Of a stretch of DNA of 64,000 bases, positions 1-8,966 are shown in pieces. Position 1 is the stretch's first letter. Every line of letters starts with the position of its first letter. The notes under the pieces were generated by a model. The model was given only the letters and a program-made list of their open reading frames with translations, was not told where the DNA came from and made no database searches. The translations under genes were made by a program, and so were the position numbers. Source of the stretch: Aromatoleum evansii (GTDB lineage: Bacteria > Pseudomonadota > Gammaproteobacteria > Burkholderiales > Rhodocyclaceae); contig NZ_WTVK01000001.1 in the NCBI RefSeq assembly GCF_012910805.1, forward strand, positions 124,001 through 188,000, read 5' to 3'.

Positions 1-569
1 AACTGAAGCTGAAGATCTTCGCGCAGCTTGATGCGATGGTGAAGGCGGACGCGGTTCTGGCGTCGAACACCTCCTCGATTTCGATTACCAAGCTCGCTGC
101 GTCGACAAAGCGCGCCGACAAGGTTGTCGGCATGCACTTCTTCAATCCGGTGCCAATGATGGCGCTCGTCGAGCTGATTCGCGGCCTGCAGACGTCCGAC
201 GCGACCTATGCCGCGGTCGAGGCGGTCGCGCAGGCGATCGGCAAGACGCCCGTCCAAGTGCGCAACAGCCCGGGTTTTGTCGTCAATCGACTGCTTTGCC
301 CGATGATCAACGAGGCGATCTTTGCGCTTGGAGAAGGGCTTGCGACGGCCGCCGAGATCGACGAGGCGATGAAGCTCGGATGCAATCACCCGATCGGGCC
401 CCTGGCCCTCGCCGACATGATCGGCCTCGATGTCGAATTGGCAGTGATGCAGGTGCTGTTCGAGGGCTTCAAGGACCCGAAGTACCGTCCGGCGCCCCTG
501 CTCGTCGAGATGGTCGAGGCGGGCTATCTCGGCCGCAAGTCAGGCAAGGGATTCTACGAGTACAAGTAA
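1..569 (+). CDS. hbd: 3-hydroxybutyryl-CoA dehydrogenase, C-terminal part (cut by window edge)
   Basis: The reading frame is open from base 3 and enters from outside the window, so only the last 188 residues are seen. They hold the end of the NAD-binding Rossmann half (SNTSS, then a [11 protein letters not shown] stretch) and the complete C-terminal 3-hydroxyacyl-CoA dehydrogenase domain with GFVVNRLL and [15 protein letters not shown]. The enzyme oxidises (S)-3-hydroxybutyryl-CoA to acetoacetyl-CoA with NAD(P)+. It acts in the cytoplasm in beta-oxidation, aromatic degradation or PHB-linked metabolism. It is convergent with rho. The family is clear, but substrate length preference (Hbd or PaaH type) cannot be read from this fragment. 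Confidence 0.9.
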   Translation, partial: LKLKIFAQLDAMVKADAVLASNTSSISITKLAASTKRADKVVGMHFFNPVPMMALVELIRGLQTSDATYAAVEAVAQAIGKTPVQVRNSPGFVVNRLLCPMINEAIFALGEGLATAAEIDEAMKLGCNHPIGPLALADMIGLDVELAVMQVLFEGFKDPKYRPAPLLVEMVEAGYLGRKSGKGFYEYK

Positions 570-613
570 GCCTGTCGAGGCTTGCGGGCCTCATTTTGCT
601 GCGCACAAAACAA

Positions 614-638
614 AAACGCCACCGACAAGGTGGCGTTT
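614..638 (-). terminator. Intrinsic terminator of rho (possibly bidirectional)
   Basis: A perfect 10-bp stem AAACGCCACC/GGTGGCGTTT encloses a 5-nt loop. Read on the minus strand it ends in a long T-rich tail (GTTTTTGTTTTG), so it suits the end of rho. On the plus strand it has only three T and may also help end the dehydrogenase transcript. Confidence 0.85.
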
Positions 639-658
639 CCATGTCCGGGGCGTCCGGA

Positions 659-1918
659 TCAGCCGCGCCGCATCGCGTCGAAGAACTCCGCGTTGCTCTT
701 GGTCGCCTTGACCTTGTCCATCAGGAATTCCATCGCGTCGATGTCATCCATGCCGTACAGCAGCTTGCGCAACACCCACACTTTTTGCAGCACGTCCGCC
801 TTCATCAGCAACTCCTCGCGGCGAGTCCCCGAGCGGTTGACATTGATGGCGGGATACACGCGTTTCTCCGCCATGCGGCGATCGAGATGCAACTCCATGT
901 TGCCGGTGCCCTTGAATTCCTCATAGATCACTTCGTCCATGCGGCTTCCAGTGTCGATCAGGGCCGTCGCGATGATGGTCAGCGAGCCGCCTTCCTCGAT
1001 ATTCCGTGCTGCGCCGAAGAAACGCTTGGGCTTCTGCAGGGCGTTGGCATCCACGCCGCCGGTCAGGACCTTGCCGGAGGCCGGTACCACGGTGTTGTAC
1101 GCCCGCGCGAGCCGCGTGAGGGAATCGAGCAGGATGACGACGTCCTTCTTGTGTTCCGTGAGTCGTTTGGCCTTTTCGATGACCATCTCGGCGACCTGCA
1201 CGTGGCGCGAAGCGGGTTCGTCGAAAGTGGACGCCACCACCTCGCCTTTGACCGAGCGCTGCATTTCGGTGACTTCTTCGGGACGTTCGTCGATGAGAAG
1301 GACGATGAGGGCGACGTCAGGGTGATTGGCCGAGATGGCGTGGGCAATGTGCTGCAGCATCACGGTCTTGCCGCTCTTCGGCGGCGCCACCAGCAGACCC
1401 CGCTGTCCCTTGCCGATCGGCGCGATCATGTCGATGATGCGGCTGGTGATGTTCTCCTCGCCGCGAATGTCGCGCTCAAGCTTCAGGCACTCGTTGGGGT
1501 GGAGGGGGGTGAGGTTCTCGAACAGGATCTTGTGCTTGCAGTTCTCGGGCGGCTCGCCGTTGATCTTGTCGAGTTTGACGAGGGCGAAGTAGCGTTCGCC
1601 GTCCTTCGGGGTGCGGATCTCGCCCTCGATGGTGTCGCCGGTGTGCAGGTTGAAGCGGCGGATCTGCGACGGCGAGACGTAGATGTCGTCGGTGCCGGCC
1701 AAGTAGGAGATGTCCGGCGAGCGCAGGAAGCCGAAGCCGTCGGGAAGCACTTCGAGCGCCCCGTCACCGTATATGGGTTCCCCTTTCTTGGCGCGGTTCT
1801 TGAGCAGGGCAAAGACCAGTTCCTGCTTGCGCAAGCGGTTGGCGCCATCGATTTCGTTTTCGATGGCCATCTCCAGCAGCTGGCTGACGTGGAGGGACTT
1901 GAGCTCCGATAATTGCAT
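659..1918 (-). CDS. rho: Transcription termination factor Rho
   Basis: The 419-residue product has the usual length for Rho, the hexameric RNA-dependent ATPase that releases transcripts. The order is an N-terminal helical region, a cold-shock/OB RNA-binding fold (about residues 50-125), then a RecA-like ATPase with Walker A APPKSGKT (about 178-185), a Walker B region [16 protein letters not shown], and the Q- and R-loop region around [21 protein letters not shown]. The start MQLSELKS matches the family's N-terminus. The gene lies downstream of trxA on the same strand with a 136-bp gap, the trxA-rho order also known from enterobacteria, and is followed by a strong intrinsic terminator. Confidence 0.98.
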   Translation of the reverse strand: MQLSELKSLHVSQLLEMAIENEIDGANRLRKQELVFALLKNRAKKGEPIYGDGALEVLPDGFGFLRSPDISYLAGTDDIYVSPSQIRRFNLHTGDTIEGEIRTPKDGERYFALVKLDKINGEPPENCKHKILFENLTPLHPNECLKLERDIRGEENITSRIIDMIAPIGKGQRGLLVAPPKSGKTVMLQHIAHAISANHPDVALIVLLIDERPEEVTEMQRSVKGEVVASTFDEPASRHVQVAEMVIEKAKRLTEHKKDVVILLDSLTRLARAYNTVVPASGKVLTGGVDANALQKPKRFFGAARNIEEGGSLTIIATALIDTGSRMDEVIYEEFKGTGNMELHLDRRMAEKRVYPAINVNRSGTRREELLMKADVLQKVWVLRKLLYGMDDIDAMEFLMDKVKATKSNAEFFDAMRRG

Positions 1919-2054
1919 GGCGAAGGGGCGCGACGGGGCGCAGATGGATGAAACCGATGAGGGGGATGCTGCGGGAGAAGATGCTGCTGCGGCGCCGGAA
2001 GGCCGGCTTCTTGAGCGGGGGCGCCGCGCAGGCAGGGCTGGACTTTAGCCCTGG

Positions 2055-2381
2055 TCAGATATTGCTGTCAATGAAGGCGGTGAGTTGCGACTTGGACAGT
2101 GCGCCGACTTTGGTGGCTTCGACATTGCCGCCCTTGAACAGCATCAGCGTCGGGATGCCGCGAATACCGAACTTGGCCGGGGTTTCCTGATTCTCGTCGA
2201 TGTTCAGTTTCGCGACCTTGAGCTTGCCCGCATATTCCTTAGCGATGTCGTCGAGGATCGGCGCGATCATTTTGCACGGACCGCACCATTCGGCCCAGTA
2301 ATCGACCAGCACCGGGGTTTGTGCCTGGAGCACCTCGGCTTCAAAGTTGCCGTCGGTGACGTAATGGATGTGCTCGCTCAT
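2055..2381 (-). CDS. trxA: Thioredoxin 1
   Basis: A 108-residue cytoplasmic disulfide reductase with the active-site motif WCGPCK near residue 32, the cis-proline segment RGIPTLMLF, and the normal thioredoxin length. I chose MSEHIHY as the start because GAGGA lies 6 nt upstream. An in-frame ATG five codons earlier has no such site. It reduces protein disulfides using NADPH through thioredoxin reductase. The gene precedes rho on the minus strand and is divergent from the ferredoxin gene, leaving a 276-bp shared upstream region (2382-2657). Confidence 0.97.
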   Translation of the reverse strand: MSEHIHYVTDGNFEAEVLQAQTPVLVDYWAEWCGPCKMIAPILDDIAKEYAGKLKVAKLNIDENQETPAKFGIRGIPTLMLFKGGNVEATKVGALSKSQLTAFIDSNI

Positions 2382-2564
2382 GATTCCTCGCATCAAGGTC
2401 TTGCTGTCTTTCGGATTGGGAGTCGGGCCGGTACGGCCCTCGGGGAGAATGGCGGGGGGAGGCCCGCCACTTCAGAGTGTCGGGAAAAGTTATGCCAAGC
2501 CGTCCCGCCCGTCAAGCGTTTCGCCCTTTTTTGCCGCTTGTGCGGTCGGCGTTTGCCCGTCCCT

Positions 2565-2595
2565 GTGACAAAACGGAGAAGGTCTCGGCTATATT
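2565..2595 (+). promoter_or_regulatory. Possible sigma-70 promoter for the ferredoxin gene
   Basis: GTGACA and TATATT lie 19 nt apart, 62 bp upstream of the ferredoxin start, within the 276-bp divergent region. The spacing is long and the call rests on eye inspection only. I see no other clear element in 2382-2657. Confidence 0.3.
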
Positions 2596-2657
2596 GTCGG
2601 AAAAGCAGGCGCGCCCGGGGCGGTGCGTGCCGGCCTGATCAACTGGAGTCAAAGACG

Positions 2658-2981
2658 ATGGCCTACGTAGTGACAGAAGCCTGCATCCGCTGCAAGTACA
2701 CAGACTGTGTGGATGTGTGCCCCGTGGACTGTTTCCGCGAGGGGGCGAATTTTCTCGTGATCGATCCGACCGAATGTATCGATTGCACCCTCTGTGTGGC
2801 TGAATGTCCGGTCGAGGCGATTTACGCCGAGGACGACGTGCCCGAAGGGCAGCGCCAGTTCATCGCACTGAATGCAGAGCTCGCCAAGGAATGGAAGCCG
2901 ATCGTCGAGCGCAAGGACCCTTTGTCGGATGCCGACGAATGGGCAGCACGGAAGGACAAGCTGGGCGAGCTGAAGCGCTGA
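2658..2981 (+). CDS. fdxA: 7Fe ferredoxin (3Fe-4S/4Fe-4S), FdxA type
   Basis: A 107-residue soluble electron carrier. Cysteines at 9, 17, 21, 25, 40, 43, 46 and 50 fit the family pattern for one [3Fe-4S] and one [4Fe-4S] cluster, and Cys12 is an additional cysteine. Motifs include [10 protein letters not shown] and [12 protein letters not shown]. The C-terminal tail (about 55-107, with ELAKEWKPI) is typical of Azotobacter-type FdxA. It is a small gene with its own upstream region, divergent from trxA. The redox partner cannot be told from the context. Confidence 0.93.
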   Translation: MAYVVTEACIRCKYTDCVDVCPVDCFREGANFLVIDPTECIDCTLCVAECPVEAIYAEDDVPEGQRQFIALNAELAKEWKPIVERKDPLSDADEWAARKDKLGELKR

Positions 2982-3034
2982 GTCCGGCACGCGCGAGGCG
3001 TCGGGCGGTGGCGCGATTGTGCGTGGACGCGGTC

Positions 3035-3063
3035 TTTTCCTGATCGGTGCTATGCAATATGAT
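3035..3063 (+). promoter_or_regulatory. Possible promoter for the CBS-domain gene
   Basis: TTTTCC and TATGAT are 17 nt apart in an AT-richer island between the ferredoxin and CBS genes. The -35 match is poor (3 of 6). An AAGGGG ribosome site lies just before the ATG at 3105. Confidence 0.3.
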
Positions 3064-3104
3064 GCACTTGGGTAAGTTGATATGAATTTGGAAAGGGGAT
3101 TGGC

Positions 3105-3557
3105 ATGCTGGTGAGCGAGATTCTTGCGATCAAGGGCAAGGTGCTCTACACCATAGCGCCCAACAAGAGCCTTGCCGAGGCGGTCGAGATCATGACCGAG
3201 CAGGACGTCGGTTCGCTCGTGGTCTTTTCTCACGGCCACATGGTCGGCATGCTGACCTTCCGCGAAGTATTGCGGGCGGTGCATAAGGGCGGCGCCGAAT
3301 GGGGGGCAATGACGATCGAACAGGCAATGTTGTCGGGTCCGATCGCCGCGTCGCCGAACATGGAAATGGACGAGCTGCGGCGTCTCATGGTGGAGCATCG
3401 TCAGCGCTATCTGCCCGTGATGGACGGCACGACGCTGCTCGGGGTCGTTTCTTTCCACGATGTGGCGAAGGGGGTGCTCGAAGAGCAGAGCTTCGAGAAC
3501 CGCATGCTCAAGAATTACATCCGGAACTGGCCGCAGGAGCCGGGCGAAGAGGCCTGA
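3105..3557 (+). CDS. CBS-domain pair protein
   Basis: A 150-residue protein made almost entirely of two CBS domains (about residues 10-65 and 75-130) with no attached enzyme or channel domain. Motifs such as [16 protein letters not shown] and [16 protein letters not shown] are typical. Stand-alone CBS pairs usually bind adenosine nucleotides and regulate a partner, but the ligand and partner are unknown here. An AAGGGG ribosome site supports the ATG. Neighbours (ferredoxin, acyl-CoA ligase) do not fix a role. Family assignment is firm, function is not. Confidence 0.85.
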   Translation: MLVSEILAIKGKVLYTIAPNKSLAEAVEIMTEQDVGSLVVFSHGHMVGMLTFREVLRAVHKGGAEWGAMTIEQAMLSGPIAASPNMEMDELRRLMVEHRQRYLPVMDGTTLLGVVSFHDVAKGVLEEQSFENRMLKNYIRNWPQEPGEEA

Positions 3558-3759
3558 GTCAGGGCAGGCGAGGCCTGCCGCGGTTCCATCCTCGCGTCGA
3601 GAGGTGCGAGGGGCAAGGCACAAGACGACCTTCGTCCGTCGAGACGGAGGCATGCAGCTGGAAGCCGGTCGCGCCGACATGGTGTTGCCGGTGATGCCTC
3701 GGGAGGGCTCCGCCGGAAGTCGCTGGTCCGGCGCCAATTCCAACTGTTGGAGGAGTGCT

Positions 3760-5427
3760 GTGGAAAAGATCTGGCTGAAGAGCTATCCCCCCGGGATCCC
3801 GGCGGAAATCGACGTAAACGAGTTTTCGTCGCTTGCCGACGTCTTTTCTCAGGGCGTGCGTCAGTTCGCCGATCGTCCCGCCTACGTGAATATGGGAAAG
3901 ACCATCACGTACGCGGAGCTGGACCGGCTGTCGGCGCAGTTTGCGGGTTACCTGCAGGGCGAGTTGAAGCTGCCGCGCGGTTCGCGGGTGGCGCTGATGA
4001 TGCCCAATCTCCTGCAGTACCCGATTGCGATGTTCGGTGCCTTGCGTGCCGGCTATACGGTCGTGAACGTCAACCCGCTCTACACGGCGCGGGAGCTCGA
4101 ACATCAACTTCGGGATTCGGGGGCGGACACGATCGTCATCGTGGAGAATTTTGCGCGCACGCTCGAGGATGTACTGCAGCGCTTAAAGGTGCGCAATGTG
4201 GTGGTGACCAGTCTCGGGGAGCTTCTCGGCTTCCCCAAGAACATGCTGGTCGATTTCGTCGTGCGCCATGTCAAGAAGTTGGTGCCATCGTGGAATATCC
4301 CCGGTTCCGTGCGATTTTCTGGCGCCTTGGCCGCGGGCGGAAGACATCTGCTGCAGGCGGTGGCGATCGGTCAAGACGACATCGCCTATCTCCAGTACAC
4401 CGGTGGCACGACAGGCGTGGCGAAGGGGGCCGTCCTGACGCACGGCAACATCGTCGCGAACCTGCAGCAGGCGCATGCGTGGATCAAGCCTTACCTGCGC
4501 AAGGAGGGTGAGATCATCATCACGGCCCTGCCGCTATATCACATCTTCTCCCTGACGGCGAATTGCCTGACGTTTTTCAGGGTCGGCGCGTTGAACGTGC
4601 TGATCACCAATCCGCGGGATATTCCGGGGTTCGTCAAGGAGTTGGCGAAGTATCGATTTACAGCGATCACCGGTGTGAACACGCTGTTCAACGCGCTTTT
4701 GAACAACGAGGATTTCAGCAAGCTGGATTTTTCGTCCCTGCACATCACGCTGGGCGGCGGGATGGCCGTGCAGCAGGCGGTGGCGGAGAAGTGGCGGCGC
4801 GTGACCGGTCGGCCGCTCGTGGAGGCATACGGCCTGACGGAGACGTCACCGGCGGTGACGATCAATCCGCTCGACTTGCCGCAGTTCAACCACTCCATCG
4901 GCCTGCCGGTTTCGTCCACCGAGGTCAGCATCCGCGGCGACAGCGGCGAGGAGGTGCCGCTGGGGCAGCCCGGTGAGCTCTGCGTCCGCGGCCCGCAAGT
5001 TACGCGCGGATACTGGCAGCGGCCGGAGGAGACGGCCAATGCCTTCACCGCGGACGGTTTCCTGCGTACCGGCGATGTGGCGACGATCGACGAGCGTGGT
5101 TTCGTCCGCATCGTCGATCGCAAGAAGGACATGATTCTCGTGTCCGGCTTCAATGTTTTCCCGAACGAGGTCGAGGACGTCATCGCGAGTCATCCGGGGG
5201 TGCTCGAGGTGGCGGCGGTGGGTGTTCCCGACGAGCGGACCGGCGAGGCGGTGAAGGTGTTCGTGGTGCGCAAGGATCCGGGCCTGACGAAGGAGGACGT
5301 CATCGCGCATTGCCGGACGAACCTGACGGCATACAAGGTGCCGCACCTGGTGGAGTTTCGCGAGGAGTTGCCGAAGACGAATGTCGGCAAGATCCTGCGT
5401 CGCCTGTTGCGGGACGGGCAGGCGTGA
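3760..5427 (+). CDS. fadD: Long-chain acyl-CoA synthetase (AMP-forming), FadD type
   Basis: 555 residues, close to FadD length (about 560). Adenylation motifs are present in order: [11 protein letters not shown] (about residue 212), [45 protein letters not shown], and the C-terminal lysine in [12 protein letters not shown]. It activates fatty acids to acyl-CoA with ATP and CoA. I chose the GTG at 3760 because GGAGG lies just upstream; the open frame extends further 5' without family similarity. The 202-bp gap after the CBS gene holds a small hairpin (3563-3579, 7-bp stem) without a T run. Substrate chain length is inferred from overall similarity. Confidence 0.9.
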   Translation: MEKIWLKSYPPGIPAEIDVNEFSSLADVFSQGVRQFADRPAYVNMGKTITYAELDRLSAQFAGYLQGELKLPRGSRVALMMPNLLQYPIAMFGALRAGYTVVNVNPLYTARELEHQLRDSGADTIVIVENFARTLEDVLQRLKVRNVVVTSLGELLGFPKNMLVDFVVRHVKKLVPSWNIPGSVRFSGALAAGGRHLLQAVAIGQDDIAYLQYTGGTTGVAKGAVLTHGNIVANLQQAHAWIKPYLRKEGEIIITALPLYHIFSLTANCLTFFRVGALNVLITNPRDIPGFVKELAKYRFTAITGVNTLFNALLNNEDFSKLDFSSLHITLGGGMAVQQAVAEKWRRVTGRPLVEAYGLTETSPAVTINPLDLPQFNHSIGLPVSSTEVSIRGDSGEEVPLGQPGELCVRGPQVTRGYWQRPEETANAFTADGFLRTGDVATIDERGFVRIVDRKKDMILVSGFNVFPNEVEDVIASHPGVLEVAAVGVPDERTGEAVKVFVVRKDPGLTKEDVIAHCRTNLTAYKVPHLVEFREELPKTNVGKILRRLLRDGQA

Positions 5428-5495
5428 GGGTTTCTGCTTGTGTTTCATGCGCCCGTGTGTTTAGATTCGTTCGCTAACAGTTTATTTTTGTCCCG

Positions 5496-5582
5496 ATGAC
5501 CAATCTGGTTCGCGCCCTCGTCGTAGTAGCCCTGTCCGTACGCGTAGTAGTAGGCGTAGGCGGTCGCGCGTCTCGAGGGTAA
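5496..5582 (+). CDS. ivbL: Val/Leu-rich leader peptide of ilvBN
   Basis: A 28-codon frame with ATG start and TAA stop. Nine codons are valine and three leucine, including GTC-GTA-GTA and GTA-GTA-GTA runs. Its core VRVVVGVGG closely resembles the E. coli IvbL leader that controls ilvBN by transcription attenuation. It ends 24 nt before a perfect intrinsic terminator and 111 nt before ilvB, the expected geometry. Ribosome stalling at valine codons during valyl-tRNA shortage would favour read-through. No strong Shine-Dalgarno is visible before the ATG. A weak promoter-like pair (TTGTGT at 5438, TTAGAT at 5461) lies upstream. The symbol is by analogy. Confidence 0.78.
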   Translation: MTNLVRALVVVALSVRVVVGVGGRASRG

Positions 5583-5606
5583 GGGCAGAAGCAAGCAACA
5601 GATTCC

Positions 5607-5648
5607 AACCCCCGCCGGCGCGCAAGCCCGGCGGGGGTTTTGTTTTTT
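5607..5648 (+). terminator. Attenuator terminator of the ilvBN leader
   Basis: A perfect 12-bp stem AACCCCCGCCGG/CCGGCGGGGGTT with a 9-nt loop is followed by TTTTGTTTTTT. It sits between the valine-rich leader peptide and ilvB, so it is best read as the attenuator rather than only the fadD terminator. The competing antiterminator pairing could not be resolved by eye. Confidence 0.85.
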
Positions 5649-5693
5649 GCGCCGCCGGTCTTGATGCCCGACACCAAACCGAAGGAGCGCAAG

Positions 5694-7361
5694 ATGATGC
5701 AGATGACTGGCGCCGAGTTGATCGTGCGCCTGCTTGAACGGCAGGGTATTCGTACCGTTGCAGGAATCCCGGGGGGAGCGATCCTGCCCTTGTACGACGC
5801 CTTGTCGGGTAGCGACGTCATACGCCACGTGCTCGCTCGTCACGAGCAGGGGGCGGGTTTCATCGCGCAAGGCATGGCGCGGGTGTCCGGACGTCCCGAG
5901 GTGTGTTTCGCGTCGAGTGGGCCGGGTGCCACGAACCTGGTGACGGCGATCGCGGACGCTCGCCTCGATTCGATTCCGATGGTCGCGATTACGGGCCAGG
6001 TGCCGCTTTCGATGATCGGCACCGATGCGTTCCAGGAAGTCGATATCTACGGCATGACCGTGCCGATCACCAAGCACAACTTCCTCGTCCGCTCCGCCGC
6101 GGAGTTGCTGGAGGTTGTCCCGCAGGCATTCCGGATCGCGATGTCGGGTCGTCCCGGGCCGGTACTCGTCGACGTTCCGAAGGATGTGCAGAATCAGTTG
6201 GTGAGTTTCGAGGCCTATCCCGAGCCGGCAGTGCCGGATCCGGCGCCGACGCTGGACATGGCGGCGATCGAGTCGGCGGCGAAGATGATCGACGAGGCCG
6301 AGCGTCCGGTGTTGTACCTCGGCGGGGGCGTGGTGCATTCGGGGGCCTCGCGGCTGGCTGTGACGCTGGCCGAGCAGGCGGGGCTGCCGACGACGATGAC
6401 GCTGATGGCGTTGGGCACGATGCCGGTCGATCACCCCTTGTCCATCGGCATGCTCGGTATGCATGCCGCGCGCTATACGAATTTCATTCTCGAGGAGTCG
6501 GATCTGCTGATCTGCGTGGGGGCGCGTTTCGACGATCGTGCGATCGGCAAGGCGGCGCAGTTCTGTCCCAATGCGCGGATCATCCATATCGACATCGACC
6601 CCGCCGAGTTGCATAAAATCAAGACCGCTCACGTGGCGATCAACGGCGATGTGTCGACCGTTCTGGAGGCCCTGCTGCCGCGTGTGAAGCAAAGCCTGCG
6701 CAAGCGCTGGCTGGCGCACGTGGACAGTCTGAAGTCGCGTTTCCCGATGGCGATGCCGGGGTGCGACGATCCGCGCACGCACTACGGGCTGGTGCATGCC
6801 GTTGCCGCCGCGCTTGATGACGAGGCCGTCATTGCTACGGACGTGGGGCAGCATCAGATGTGGGTCGCCCAGGCATATCCGTTCAGACGGCCGCGCCAGT
6901 GGTTGACGTCGGGCGGCCTCGGGACGATGGGTTTCGGGGTGCCGGCCGCGATCGGCGCCGCGCTGGCGGAGCCCGATCGTACCGTGGTGTGCTTCACCGG
7001 CGATGGCAGCTTCAAGATGAACATCCAGGAGCTCGCGACGCTCGCCGAGGAGGGGCTGAACGTCAAGATCGTGCTGATGAACAACAACTCGCTCGGTCTG
7101 GTGTACCAGCAGCAGAGCCTGTTCTACGGCAAACGCGTGTTTGCCTCGAAGTATCGCGGCGAACCTGACTTCCTCAAGATCGCCGAAGGCTTCGGAATTG
7201 CGGCGGTCGATCTGGACAGTTCGCCGAACCCGCGTGCGGTGCTCGCGCAGGCGCTGCAAAGCCGTGGGCCGTGCCTGATCCATGCGTCGATCAGCCGCGA
7301 GGAATTCGTGTACCCGATGGTGCCGCCGGGTGCTGCAAATACTGAAATGATCGGAGGTTGA
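5694..7361 (+). CDS. ilvB: Acetolactate (acetohydroxyacid) synthase large subunit, isozyme I-like
   Basis: A 555-residue thiamine-diphosphate enzyme. It condenses two pyruvates, or pyruvate and 2-ketobutyrate, as the first common step of Val/Leu/Ile synthesis. The catalytic glutamate lies in ARHEQGAGF (about residue 50). The ThDP/Mg motif is GDGSFKMN (about 439-446) ending in MNNNSLG. The start at 5694 has GGAG 7 nt upstream; an earlier in-frame ATG (5664) has none. It is followed by ilvN after 2 nt. The short small subunit and Val/Leu leader peptide indicate an AHAS I-type enzyme as in E. coli ilvBN. Confidence 0.95.
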   Translation: MMQMTGAELIVRLLERQGIRTVAGIPGGAILPLYDALSGSDVIRHVLARHEQGAGFIAQGMARVSGRPEVCFASSGPGATNLVTAIADARLDSIPMVAITGQVPLSMIGTDAFQEVDIYGMTVPITKHNFLVRSAAELLEVVPQAFRIAMSGRPGPVLVDVPKDVQNQLVSFEAYPEPAVPDPAPTLDMAAIESAAKMIDEAERPVLYLGGGVVHSGASRLAVTLAEQAGLPTTMTLMALGTMPVDHPLSIGMLGMHAARYTNFILEESDLLICVGARFDDRAIGKAAQFCPNARIIHIDIDPAELHKIKTAHVAINGDVSTVLEALLPRVKQSLRKRWLAHVDSLKSRFPMAMPGCDDPRTHYGLVHAVAAALDDEAVIATDVGQHQMWVAQAYPFRRPRQWLTSGGLGTMGFGVPAAIGAALAEPDRTVVCFTGDGSFKMNIQELATLAEEGLNVKIVLMNNNSLGLVYQQQSLFYGKRVFASKYRGEPDFLKIAEGFGIAAVDLDSSPNPRAVLAQALQSRGPCLIHASISREEFVYPMVPPGAANTEMIGG

Positions 7362-7363
7362 AC

Positions 7364-7678
7364 ATGATCGAACAAGTCGCCGAGCCCTTGCAGCATCAAG
7401 GTTTCGCCAAGGTGGTCCTGGAGTTGGAGGTCAACAACCATCCCGGCGTGATGAGTCACATCTGCAACCTGTTTGCGCGCAGGGCGTTCAACGTCGAGGG
7501 CATCCTGTGCATGCCGATGTCGGATACGAGTCGCAGCCGCATCTGGCTGCTGGTGTTCGAGGATCAGCGGCTCGAGCAGATGGTGCTGCAGGTGGAGAAG
7601 CTGGTCGATGTGCTGTCGGTGCGTCGTCACGGTGCCGAGCACGAGGTATTCGAGCGTCTCGAGAAGTTCTTCGATTGA
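7364..7678 (+). CDS. ilvN: Acetolactate synthase small regulatory subunit
   Basis: A 104-residue protein with one ACT domain (about residues 14-85; NNHPGVMSHICNLFARRAFNVEG). Its length matches E. coli IlvN (96) and is well below the roughly 160 of IlvH. It confers valine feedback and boosts catalytic subunit activity. GGAGG six nt before the ATG at 7364 decides the start. The gene is translationally close to ilvB. A GC-rich 6-bp hairpin (7686-7701) follows without a T run. Confidence 0.93.
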   Translation: MIEQVAEPLQHQGFAKVVLELEVNNHPGVMSHICNLFARRAFNVEGILCMPMSDTSRSRIWLLVFEDQRLEQMVLQVEKLVDVLSVRRHGAEHEVFERLEKFFD

Positions 7679-7776
7679 CCCAGGGCCGGGCGCGGGCCCG
7701 GTCGCCCGGAAGGGGCTGGCTGACGCTGTGTTAAACTGCACAGCTCCTTCCGATTCACGTTCTGGTCGAGATTGCG

Positions 7777-8910
7777 ATGTCCGGCAACGCCCTAGGCAAA
7801 CTCTTTTGTGTCACCTCCTTCGGTGAGTCCCACGGCCCGGCGATCGGATGCGTTGTGGATGGGTGCCCGCCGGGGCTGCCGATATCGGCGCAAGAGATCC
7901 AGGTGGAGCTCGACCGTCGCAAGCCGGGCACTTCGCGTCACGTTACCCAGCGCCGCGAGCCGGACGAGGTGGAGATCCTGTCGGGTGTGTTCGAGGGGGT
8001 GACGACCGGTACGCCGATCGCGCTCCTGATCCGCAACCAGGACCAGCGATCGCGTGACTACGGCAATATCTCCGAGACTTTCCGTCCGGGGCATGCCGAC
8101 TACGAATACTGGCAGAAATACGGGATTCGCGACTATCGCGGCGGCGGGCGCTCCTCCGCGCGCGAGACAGCGGTGCGGGTGGCGGCTGGCGCGATCGCGC
8201 GGAAGTGGTTGAAGGAGCGCTACGGCATCGTGATCCGCGGCTTCATGTCGCAGCTCGGCCCCATCCCGATTCCCTTCGAGAGCTGGGACGAGGTTTCGCG
8301 CAACCCCTTCTTCGCGCCCAACGCGGGAATCGTTCCGCAGCTCGAGGCCTACATGGACGAGTTGCGCAAGTCCGGGGATTCGATCGGTGCGCGTATCGAC
8401 GTTGTCGCGACGGGTGTCCCGGTGGGGTGGGGGGAGCCCGTCTATGACCGGCTCGATGCCGACATTGCGTACGCGATGATGGGCATCAACGCGGTCAAGG
8501 GGGTGGAGATCGGTGCCGGTTTCGAGTGCGTGACGCAGCACGGCACGGAACACTCGGACGAGATGACGCCCGAGGGGTACCTGACGAATAACGCGGGCGG
8601 TGTGCTCGGCGGAATTTCCAGCGGCCAGGACATCATCGTGAGCATGGCGGTCAAACCCACCTCCAGCATCCGCCTCGATCGCCGCTCGATCGACAAGCAG
8701 GGCAAGCCCGTGATCGTGAACACGCACGGGCGTCACGACCCCTGTGTCGGCATCCGGGCAACACCGATCGCCGAGGCGATGCTCGCAATCGTGGTGATGG
8801 ATCATGCGTTGCGCCACCGCGCGCAATGCGGCGACGTGATGACCGACACGCCCCGGATTGCACGGCTGGCGCCGCAGGGCGTGCAGCGTGTCCCGCCGCC
8901 GCGCGCGTGA
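7777..8910 (+). CDS. aroC: Chorismate synthase
   Basis: 377 residues. It converts 5-enolpyruvylshikimate-3-phosphate to chorismate with reduced FMN, the last step of the shikimate pathway. Signature features are GESHG at residues 16-20, [13 protein letters not shown], and a late [17 protein letters not shown] segment. The start [10 protein letters not shown] is the usual N-terminus. It lies 98 bp after ilvN, a gap that contains only a small GC-rich hairpin. It supplies chorismate to the tryptophan genes further along the window. Confidence 0.97.
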   Translation: MSGNALGKLFCVTSFGESHGPAIGCVVDGCPPGLPISAQEIQVELDRRKPGTSRHVTQRREPDEVEILSGVFEGVTTGTPIALLIRNQDQRSRDYGNISETFRPGHADYEYWQKYGIRDYRGGGRSSARETAVRVAAGAIARKWLKERYGIVIRGFMSQLGPIPIPFESWDEVSRNPFFAPNAGIVPQLEAYMDELRKSGDSIGARIDVVATGVPVGWGEPVYDRLDADIAYAMMGINAVKGVEIGAGFECVTQHGTEHSDEMTPEGYLTNNAGGVLGGISSGQDIIVSMAVKPTSSIRLDRRSIDKQGKPVIVNTHGRHDPCVGIRATPIAEAMLAIVVMDHALRHRAQCGDVMTDTPRIARLAPQGVQRVPPPRA

Positions 8911-8966
8911 GCGGGCCGGTTTTTCGTCGCGTGCCGTCGCCGGTCGTCGGGGCGTGAGAGCCTGAA

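Noticed and set aside
5445-7283. A 612-codon minus-strand frame opposite ilvB
   Set aside because: It is Arg/His-rich antisense of ilvB without a ribosome site or family motifs.
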